Source: DATJFQ01 sp035495555 (GTDB taxonomy: Bacteria; Acidobacteriota; Vicinamibacteria; Vicinamibacterales; 2-12-FULL-66-21). Taken from it: a stretch of DNA of 6,569 nucleotides. The position numbers were made by a program, and so were the translations under genes. This document shows positions 1 to 5,591 of the stretch, piece by piece. The notes under the pieces were generated by a model. It searched no databases. It saw nothing but the letters and a program-made list of their open reading frames with translations, and was not told where the DNA came from. Location: NCBI GenBank assembly GCA_035495555.1, contig DATJFQ010000121.1:1-6569 (forward strand), given 5' to 3'. Each line of letters starts with the position of its first letter. Within the stretch, counting starts at the first letter, position 1.

Positions 1-720
1 ACCGCCGCCCTCTCGATCGCCCAGACGTCCGCCCCGAGCTACGACGGCGCTCGGGCGGCGGCGATCAAGACCTGCGAGGCGATCGACCCCAACCAGTCCC
101 AGACGGGACTGGCGTTCAATCCTGACGGCTATCGCTCGTACTACGTGCGCTCCGAGTGCTTCCAGAAAGCGGCGGTGCAGTTTCGCGATGCAGCGTTGTG
201 CAAACGCGTGAAGCAGCGCCGCGCGGTGCTGTGGTCCAGTTGGGGATACTCGGCCGGCAACTGCCGCACGCTGGTTGGGCAGGCCGTTGACGCCGATCGC
301 AAGGAGCTCGAGGAGATCCGACGCCAGTATCTGGCCGGATCGATGGTGCTGCGCGACTTCCGGATCGAGCGCAACGGCAACGGGCGCGATTACGATGTCA
401 TCCCGTCGTTCACCGGCGCCACCGGGCACGGCTACACGATCGCCGTAGAGATACTCCTTCCGGGCGGGAATCCAATCGCCATTCACGCCAACGGCTATTA
501 CGCGGATCCGCGGAGCGCGCTTCGCCTCTTCATCCGGCGGGAGGACATCAAGGCGCGCTTTCCCACGTTCGAGCCCGGCCGCTCGTATCGAGTACGCATG
601 GTCGCCACCTTCCCGCTGCCTGCCGCCGGGGGATCGCGGTTCATGACCGACGCGTTCGTGGAGCGGGCCTTTCCGCTCCGCGAGCGAACGCAGACGGTCA
701 CACGCGATATCGAGTTCTGA
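1..720 (+). CDS. Unrecognised cysteine-containing protein, 5'-truncated by the window edge
   Basis: The frame is open from base 1 to the TGA at 718-720 and gives 239 residues with no start, so the gene begins before the window. The GTG at 145 is internal: coding sequence with the same codon character, and a cysteine, lies upstream of it. The N-terminal half looks helical, with cysteines at window residues 25, 53, 67 and 88. The segment RSECFQKAAVQFRDAALC (50-67) resembles a short helical cysteine motif (R-D/E-C-Y/F, alanine-rich, D-x-x-L-C) that I recall from hypothetical archaeal and bacterial proteins, often in tandem. The C-terminal half, from about residue 115, alternates short hydrophobic strands with polar turns and may be a beta-sandwich. 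No catalytic motif is visible. Paired cysteines would suit an exported protein, but any signal peptide would be outside the window. The coding call is firm; the function is unknown. The receptor gene follows on the same strand after 116 bases. Confidence 0.85.
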   Translation, partial: TAALSIAQTSAPSYDGARAAAIKTCEAIDPNQSQTGLAFNPDGYRSYYVRSECFQKAAVQFRDAALCKRVKQRRAVLWSSWGYSAGNCRTLVGQAVDADRKELEEIRRQYLAGSMVLRDFRIERNGNGRDYDVIPSFTGATGHGYTIAVEILLPGGNPIAIHANGYYADPRSALRLFIRREDIKARFPTFEPGRSYRVRMVATFPLPAAGGSRFMTDAFVERAFPLRERTQTVTRDIEF

Positions 721-744
721 GCGGCCGCGCGGGACCCGAAGGCT

Positions 745-766
745 GGACGTCCCTGGACGGGCGTCC
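745..766 (+). terminator. Hairpin downstream of the first gene, possible terminator
   Basis: GGACGTCC (745-752) pairs with GGGCGTCC (759-766) to give an 8-bp stem with one T-G wobble around a 6-base loop, 24 bases after the stop codon at 718-720. The next bases are GCTTATGG, so there is no T-tract and a classical intrinsic terminator is not established. The hairpin overlaps a direct repeat, CTGGACG at 743-749 and 753-759, exactly 10 bases apart, so the site could instead be a regulator binding site for the receptor gene at 837. In DNA this GC-rich, hairpins of this size also occur by chance. Confidence 0.35.
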
Positions 767-836
767 GCTTATGGGACAAATAGGTCACCTGTGAACCCTC
801 TGGCGGGCACGACCGTCCAATGCACAGATTCCCGGA

Positions 837-3479
837 ATGCGCCGACGGATCAACGCCGTCGCGGTAATCATGCTGCTGGTCGCGGCGCGGGCCCTGGCAC
901 AGCCAGCGGCGACCGCCACCCTGCGCGTCACGGTCGTCGACCCGAGCAGCGCCGTGGTCGTGGGCGCCACCGTGACCGTCACCAGCCAAGATGATCCAGG
1001 CAAGGCCGGGACGATCGCGCCGGTGCGCAGCGCCGATGGCGGCGTCGCGACGATCCCCACGCTCGTCCCGGGCCGCTACACGATCCAGGTGGAATTCCCC
1101 GGCTTCGAGACGCGCGTGTTGAAGGACGTTCGCCTCCGCGCGGGCGACAACAAACAGGTGGCGGTCCTCCAGATTCCGAAGGTCGAGGCATCGGTCACCG
1201 TCGCGCAGGACAAGCAACTGGCCGCAGCCGACCCGCGCGGGACGTCGTTCGGGACCACGCTGACCCGCGAGCAGATCGAAGCGCTGTCCGACGACCCGAT
1301 CCAGCTCCAGCAGCAACTGCAGGACATGGCGGGGCCGGGCGCAGTGATTCGCGTCGACGGCTTCGAGGGCAGCCCGCTTCCGGCCAAGTCGCAGATCCGA
1401 TCGATTCGCATCTCGCGCGATCAGTTCGCCGCCGAGTTCCACAGCGCGGGCGGAGTCTCGATCGAAATCATCACGCAGCCGGGTCTCGGCCCGATCCGCT
1501 ACAACACGCAAATGGGCGCGCGAGACGGCGGGTTGAGCGGCCGCAGTCCGTTCGTCCCCGTGAAGGGCCCCGAGAGCAACGTCAGGTACGGACTGGGCAT
1601 CGGCGGCGGGCTGATCAAGAACAAGAGCTCGTTCAACGTCAACGTGTTCGGCTCGAATTCCTACGAAACGCCGAATCTCAACGTCGCCCTGCCTGATGGC
1701 GGGACGCGCTCCGAGGCCCTGACGATCAAATCGCCGCGCGACAATCTGTTCGTCAACGGACAGATGGATTACGCGCTGACGCTGGATCAGACGCTCCGCG
1801 TCGGCTACAACATGACCCGCTTCAGCAACGGCAACCTGGGTGTCGGCGGATACGATCTGGCGGAGCGCGCGTTCTCCAACGAGAACACGCAGCACAACGT
1901 GCGCGTGCAGCACTACGGGCCGGTCGGCCGCCGCGCGTTCTGGCGCTCGCGCGCGCAACTGTTCGTGTCGGACACGAATTCGCGCTCCGCCACCGACGAG
2001 GAAACGATTCGCGTCAACGATGCGTTCACGTCCGGCGGCGCGCAGGTGTCGGGCGGCGACCACGCGCGGCGGCTCAACATCGGGTCGGACTTCGACTACG
2101 TGCGCGGACGCCAGTCGCTGCGAACCGGCATCGTGCTCGACGCGGCCTGGAACCACTCCAACGCCACGTCCAACTACCTCGGCACGTACACGTTCGACAA
2201 CCTGCAGGCCTATCTCGCGGGCCAGCCGAGCAACTACACGCGGCGCATCGGCGATCCGAACTTGTCCTACCGGATGTTTCAGGCGGCGGTGTACCTCCAG
2301 GACGACATCCGTCCGAGAAAGAATCTCACCTTCAGCCCGGGCGTGCGATACGAGATCCAGAGCCACGTGGGCGACGTCAGTAATTTCGGGCCGCGCTTCG
2401 GCGTCACGTGGGCGCCGTTTGCCGGCGGACAGACGACGCTGCGTGGGAGCGTTGGCGTGTTCTACGACTGGCTGCCGAACGGCACGTACGAGCAGGCGCT
2501 GCGCGTCGACGGCTTCCGTCAGCAGGAGCTGAACATCTTCGATCCGTCGTTCCCCAATCCCGGGTCGGTCGGCCTGATTCCGCCGATCAACCGCTACCTC
2601 CTCGGGGACGCGTACCGGATGCCGCGGACGACGCGGGTCAGCACCGGCGTCGATCAGGGATTCGTAAAGGTGATTCGCGTATCGGCCACCTACAGCTACC
2701 AGCGCGGATCGCGGCTCGCCCGCGGGCTCAATCTCAATGCACCGCTGGACGGCGTGCGGCCGGATCCAAACTTCCGCAACGTCGTCGAAGTCGAGTCGGA
2801 AGGGGCGTCACGTCAACACCAGCTCCAGGTCGATGCCACCATGAATCCGGGCGCCCTGCTGCCCGCGTTCAAGGGCCCTCTCATCAGCTTGAAGCGGACG
2901 ACGGTGTTCCTCAATTACTCGCTCGCGACGCTCCGGAACAACACCGATGGCCCCTTCAGCATCCCGGCCACGGGGGATCTCGCCGCGGAATGGGGCCCTG
3001 CCGTCAACGACGTGCGCCAGCGCCTGAACGTGACGTTCAACAATCAGATCGTCAGAAACCTGCTCGTCGGCTTCAACGTGAACGCGGCAACCCCGGAAGC
3101 CTACACGCTGCTCACGGGACGCGACGACAACGGCGACGGCATCTTCAACGATCGCCCGGCCGGCGTCGGCCGCAACACCCTTCGCACGACTGGCCAGACG
3201 ACGCTCAACATGCAGCTCGGCTACCAGTTCGCCTTCGGGAAGACGGCTCCGCTGCCGCCGGGCGTGGGCGTGTTCGGCGGCGGCAACTCGGCGACGGTCC
3301 GCACGTTCGATCAGGGCACGGCGCGGTACCGCCTCTCGTTCTTCATCCTGGCCTTCAATCTCACGAATCATCCCAACTACCTGGGCTACAGCGGCACGAT
3401 GATCTCGCCGTTTTTCGGCAAGCCGACGACGGTGCGCGACATGCGGAAGATCGACATCGGGGTGAATTTCAGCTTCTAG
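837..3479 (+). CDS. TonB-dependent receptor, Oar-like, with carboxypeptidase-regulatory-like N-terminal domain
   Basis: This is an 880-residue outer-membrane receptor, expected to import a ligand with energy from TonB-ExbB-ExbD; the ligand is unknown. Residues 1-21 are a signal peptide (MRRR, hydrophobic core to about 17, ALA before Q22). Residues about 26-115 form a carboxypeptidase-regulatory-like beta-sandwich, with the PGRYTIQVEFPGFE strand-turn typical of that fold. A reduced plug follows at about 120-216, containing VDGFEG (173-178), QIRSIRI (186-192) and the GGVSIEIITQPG stretch (205-216) characteristic of acidobacterial Oar-like receptors. The rest is barrel, ending in NFSF with the terminal phenylalanine expected for BAM recognition. 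DDNGDGIFNDRP (763-774) is a calcium-loop-like turn common near the end of such barrels. The length is somewhat below the roughly 1000-1200 I associate with many Oar-like relatives, but the ends are intact. ATG 837 is chosen because the signal peptide starts there; no clear Shine-Dalgarno precedes it. No SusD-like partner is adjacent. Confidence 0.93.
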   Translation: MRRRINAVAVIMLLVAARALAQPAATATLRVTVVDPSSAVVVGATVTVTSQDDPGKAGTIAPVRSADGGVATIPTLVPGRYTIQVEFPGFETRVLKDVRLRAGDNKQVAVLQIPKVEASVTVAQDKQLAAADPRGTSFGTTLTREQIEALSDDPIQLQQQLQDMAGPGAVIRVDGFEGSPLPAKSQIRSIRISRDQFAAEFHSAGGVSIEIITQPGLGPIRYNTQMGARDGGLSGRSPFVPVKGPESNVRYGLGIGGGLIKNKSSFNVNVFGSNSYETPNLNVALPDGGTRSEALTIKSPRDNLFVNGQMDYALTLDQTLRVGYNMTRFSNGNLGVGGYDLAERAFSNENTQHNVRVQHYGPVGRRAFWRSRAQLFVSDTNSRSATDEETIRVNDAFTSGGAQVSGGDHARRLNIGSDFDYVRGRQSLRTGIVLDAAWNHSNATSNYLGTYTFDNLQAYLAGQPSNYTRRIGDPNLSYRMFQAAVYLQDDIRPRKNLTFSPGVRYEIQSHVGDVSNFGPRFGVTWAPFAGGQTTLRGSVGVFYDWLPNGTYEQALRVDGFRQQELNIFDPSFPNPGSVGLIPPINRYLLGDAYRMPRTTRVSTGVDQGFVKVIRVSATYSYQRGSRLARGLNLNAPLDGVRPDPNFRNVVEVESEGASRQHQLQVDATMNPGALLPAFKGPLISLKRTTVFLNYSLATLRNNTDGPFSIPATGDLAAEWGPAVNDVRQRLNVTFNNQIVRNLLVGFNVNAATPEAYTLLTGRDDNGDGIFNDRPAGVGRNTLRTTGQTTLNMQLGYQFAFGKTAPLPPGVGVFGGGNSATVRTFDQGTARYRLSFFILAFNLTNHPNYLGYSGTMISPFFGKPTTVRDMRKIDIGVNFSF

Positions 3480-3521
3480 GGTCGAACGGATCGGATCGTC
3501 AGGATGTGGCGATTCACGAAG

Positions 3522-3537
3522 GTCGTCCATAGACGGC
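3522..3537. terminator. Small hairpin between convergent genes, possible bidirectional terminator
   Basis: GTCGTC (3522-3527) pairs with GACGGC (3532-3537) through a T-G wobble at 3523/3536, giving a 6-bp stem with the tetraloop CATA. It lies 43 bases after the receptor stop and 32 bases beyond the stop of the opposing lipoprotein gene, a suitable place for a shared terminator. There is no T-tract on either strand. This is the best hairpin I found in the 89-base gap, but the support is weak. Confidence 0.25.
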
Positions 3538-3568
3538 GAGCGGCGGCGCACACCGAGCGCGCCCCTTG

Positions 3569-4288
3569 CTATCGGCCTTGGCCGGTCTGCGTAACCGCGA
3601 GCCGTGCATCCGGGTTCACCCCAGACAGACCCGCGACCACAACCTCGCCGACCCTGGGGACCGGGCCGTAATACCACTCAGTCAAACTGATATACACCGT
3701 CCCGTCACCTCTGCCGCTGGCCGACCCGTACACGATCCTGATCCAGGGGACGGACGCCGACACGGTCCACTGACAGTCGGCGGGCTCCGTGAAGACCTTC
3801 GCGGAGATCGGTGAATCGCCGGCGCCGTCGTACGTACCCATCCAGTTCAGTGTCGATGCGACCGGATCCACTCGATACAGGCACCCGGCAGCGCGTTCGG
3901 TGACGGAGTAAGTCGCGAGCACTTCTCCGCTGTCGGCGAGCGTGACGAACGAGCCGGTCCTGCCGCTGAACGACCTGTTCGGTTGAAGCGTGAAACGGAC
4001 GACTCCGGGACCGACTGAAGGTCCCTGGGTGTCGATCTGGAGCCACGATTCCGCCCCGGACTCGACCGCCGTCGTCCAGCGGCAACCCGGACCGGTCGAG
4101 ACTGATGCCGACGCTGTCCCGCCGATGGCGTTGAACGTCGTTGCACTCGGGTCGGGCACGTACCGACATGCAGTGGCGCTGGGAGATGTCGGCGTGGCGG
4201 GGGTCGAGGTCGTGTGGTCTGCGCAGGCGGCCAGGCTCAGTCCAAGCAGAAGCAAACAGCAGCGAGTCCCGACCGATCGCCCTCGCAT
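3569..4288 (-). CDS. Lipoprotein with two tandem BACON-like domains
   Basis: This 239-residue protein starts at ATG 4288 and ends with TAG at 3571-3569. The N terminus is a lipoprotein signal: MRGR, a leucine-rich core, and lipobox LAAC with the lipidated cysteine at 22. The next residues are A-D, and a Thr/Ser/Pro-rich linker runs to about 40. Two BACON-like beta-sandwich domains follow. The first spans about 41-131: CRYVPDPSATTFNAIGG, then CRW at 69-71, WLQI at 82-85, and a PN-x5-GRTG turn at 103-112. The second spans about 136-235: CLYRVDP, CQW at 172-174, WIRI at 182-185, and a closing strand RLAVTQTG. BACON domains (named for Bacteroidetes-associated carbohydrate binding, often N-terminal) occur in glycan-active and surface proteins, but binding is not shown for most members. 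No catalytic domain is attached. The open frame runs upstream to 4984, but that part is antisense shadow of the beta-helix gene and lacks a signal sequence. Cysteine pairs 41/69 and 136/172 occupy matching positions and may form disulfides. Confidence 0.88.
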   Translation of the reverse strand: MRGRSVGTRCCLLLLGLSLAACADHTTSTPATPTSPSATACRYVPDPSATTFNAIGGTASASVSTGPGCRWTTAVESGAESWLQIDTQGPSVGPGVVRFTLQPNRSFSGRTGSFVTLADSGEVLATYSVTERAAGCLYRVDPVASTLNWMGTYDGAGDSPISAKVFTEPADCQWTVSASVPWIRIVYGSASGRGDGTVYISLTEWYYGPVPRVGEVVVAGLSGVNPDARLAVTQTGQGR

Positions 4289-4294
4289 GTCACC

Positions 4295-4300
4295 AGTATA
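4295..4300 (-). promoter_or_regulatory. Possible -10 element (TATACT) for the lipoprotein gene
   Basis: On the minus strand TATACT lies 6 bases before the ATG at 4288. Standard spacing would start transcription at or very near the A of that ATG, giving a leaderless or near-leaderless mRNA. This fits the absence of a good Shine-Dalgarno between the box and the start. The bases at the -35 position (AATCGC or CAATCG) do not resemble TTGACA, so the call rests on the -10 match alone. Confidence 0.25.
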
Positions 4301-4400
4301 TGACTGAGGCCCGGCTCGCGATTGTTCGTATCCGGCGCGGTTGACGTTCATTGGGTGAGGGCCGCGGCTCACGGGAACGAAACCACCCGGCTGTGATTGT

Positions 4401-4407
4401 GGAGAGG
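4401..4407 (+). promoter_or_regulatory. Ribosome binding site that sets the start of the beta-helix gene
   Basis: GGAGAGG at 4401-4407 places a GGAG core 7 bases before ATG 4412. A TTG in the same frame at 4397 lies upstream of this site and cannot use it. An in-frame TGA at 4394-4396 blocks any longer N terminus. In the rest of the divergent region (4289-4400) I see one weak inverted repeat, GTGAG at 4355-4359 with CTCAC at 4368-4372, and a TTGACG at 4341-4346 with no matching -10. Confidence 0.7.
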
Positions 4408-4411
4408 CATC

Positions 4412-5560
4412 ATGAGCGACGTGATCGGTCAGAACAATGCCACGGTCGACGTTCCCGCCGTCCAGCAGGCAGTGGACGCGGGCGGGACCGTGGTGCTGCA
4501 CGGGACTTTCAACTTCGTGAACGCGCGGCTCCCGGCTCCGATGGGCAGCCGGGTGATCCTCGTCACCGGCGCGGTCGTCATCCGCGGAGAGGATGCAACG
4601 ATCCTCGGCGGCGGTTCGGCCGCGCCCGGTGGAATGCAGACCGTCTTTTTCATCGATGCCGCGGGCTTCGCTGTCACGATCGACGGGCTTCGCTTCGTGA
4701 ACCCCCACAACGCCGCAATCCGGGTCACGCGGTCGGGCGATCTCGGAATTGCCGGCTGCCAGTTCGACGGCGTGATTCCCTCGGCGGTCGCCTCGCCCGC
4801 CGGCGTTCAGAACGCGGCGCTGGCCATCCACCTGCCCGGCGGATCCGTTGGGACCGTCTCGATCCTCCAGAACCGCTTTCAGCTTGGCGGCACGGCCGAC
4901 GACAGCGTCGGCGCCATCATCATGACGGGACCGGCGGACAGCGTGTCCATCGCCGACAACCGGATCGCCGGTACCACATCGCACGGGATGGACCTGCGGA
5001 ATATCAGGGGTCCGGCTCGGGTCGAACGGAACGTCATTGAAACAGGCCCGGTCGGCCGGAGCGGCCTGCCAGGGCAGTTCGTCGACGCGCTGCGCCTGAT
5101 CGGATCGGGGGATTACCTGGTCGAACGCAATCAGTTCGACTGCGGCTTCGAGAACGCCGCCGTCGTGCGGCTCGGGAACACGACGAAGGCGGTGATCAAA
5201 CAGAACGACGTCGTGGCGTCCGTGCCCAACGACAAGGTGCCCGGCGCCCAGAGCGCCGGCATCCAGGTCGAAGGATCGGCGAGCGCCAACGAGATCCTGG
5301 AGAATCGCATCAAGGGACGCGGACGCGCGGCGATCTCGGTCGTGTTCTCGGACTTCCAGCTCGATATGCCGCCCGGCACGGACGGGGACCCGTCCGGAAC
5401 GACCTTTCGAGGGAACAACCTTCAGCAGTTCGCGCCCACTCTCGCGACGGTGGAAGTGGGCGCGGGCGCCAGAAACACGACCATCATCGGCGGAAGCGGA
5501 ACCCTGATCGACAACGGGACCGGGACGGTCGTGCAGGGGAGCTTCCAGCCTCCGGCATGA
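4412..5560 (+). CDS. Right-handed parallel beta-helix protein (pectin-lyase-like fold), no visible signal peptide
   Basis: This 382-residue protein starts at ATG 4412 behind a good Shine-Dalgarno. Residues 12-35 (DVPAVQQAVDAGGTVVLHGTF) resemble the N-terminal helix cap and first strand of pectin-lyase-like beta-helices. Regular rungs follow with the pattern V/I-x-I-x-x-N-x-I/F, and the asparagines form a ladder at about 154, 183, 207, 240, 265, 298 and 335, separated by 24 to 37 residues as expected for stacked coils with variable loops. Examples are VSILQNRF (149-156), VSIADNRI (178-185) and AVIKQND (260-266). The final third repeats Gly/Asn/Thr strands and ends in PPA. The fold is used by pectate lyases, polysaccharide epimerases, NosD/CASH-domain proteins and phage tailspikes. 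I see no recognisable catalytic set, so no enzyme activity is assigned. The N terminus (MSDVIGQNN) has no signal peptide or membrane segment, so the protein is cytoplasmic or leaves by a route that does not need a classical signal. Its stop lies 16 bases from that of the opposing gene. Confidence 0.88.
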   Translation: MSDVIGQNNATVDVPAVQQAVDAGGTVVLHGTFNFVNARLPAPMGSRVILVTGAVVIRGEDATILGGGSAAPGGMQTVFFIDAAGFAVTIDGLRFVNPHNAAIRVTRSGDLGIAGCQFDGVIPSAVASPAGVQNAALAIHLPGGSVGTVSILQNRFQLGGTADDSVGAIIMTGPADSVSIADNRIAGTTSHGMDLRNIRGPARVERNVIETGPVGRSGLPGQFVDALRLIGSGDYLVERNQFDCGFENAAVVRLGNTTKAVIKQNDVVASVPNDKVPGAQSAGIQVEGSASANEILENRIKGRGRAAISVVFSDFQLDMPPGTDGDPSGTTFRGNNLQQFAPTLATVEVGAGARNTTIIGGSGTLIDNGTGTVVQGSFQPPA

Positions 5561-5566
5561 GGCGCC

Positions 5567-5591
5567 CTGGCAGCGATCACCGCAGCGCCAG
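5567..5591. terminator. Hairpin spanning the 5560/5577 convergent junction, possible shared terminator
   Basis: CTGGC (5567-5571) pairs with GCCAG (5587-5591). Inside it GCG (5573-5575) pairs with CGC (5581-5583) around the 5-base loop 5576-5580, with a small asymmetric internal bulge between the two stems. The stop codon of the minus-strand gene (5577-5579) lies in the loop. Only 16 bases separate the two genes, so any terminator must overlap coding sequence. There is no T-tract on either strand, so termination is inferred from position only. Confidence 0.25.

Noticed and set aside
145..147. GTG as the start of the first gene
   Set aside because: The same frame is open to base 1, with cysteine-containing sequence that fits the downstream motif, so this is an internal valine codon.
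498..2366. 622-codon open frame on the minus strand
   Set aside because: It lies antisense to the clear receptor gene, its translation is Arg/Ala/Val/Asp-rich low-complexity text with no domain, and long antisense frames are expected in DNA this GC-rich.
2408..3532. 374-codon plus-strand open frame in another frame of the receptor gene
   Set aside because: It is an Arg/Gln/Ala-rich out-of-frame reading of a gene whose true frame has a continuous receptor sequence.
3573..3584. CGGCCTTGGCCG inverted repeat at the end of the lipoprotein gene
   Set aside because: The two 5-base arms leave a loop of only two bases, and it lies within coding sequence.
2808..3677. 289-codon minus-strand open frame over the receptor's 3' end and the convergent gap
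   Set aside because: It shows the same shadow composition, has no recognisable motif, and overlaps both the receptor and the BACON lipoprotein.
4341..4369. TTGACG as a -35 box for the beta-helix gene
   Set aside because: The bases 16-18 positions downstream are GC-rich and do not resemble a -10 element.
4289..4984. N-terminal extension of the BACON lipoprotein frame
   Set aside because: The lipoprotein signal with lipobox begins at ATG 4288, and the upstream part is antisense to the beta-helix gene.
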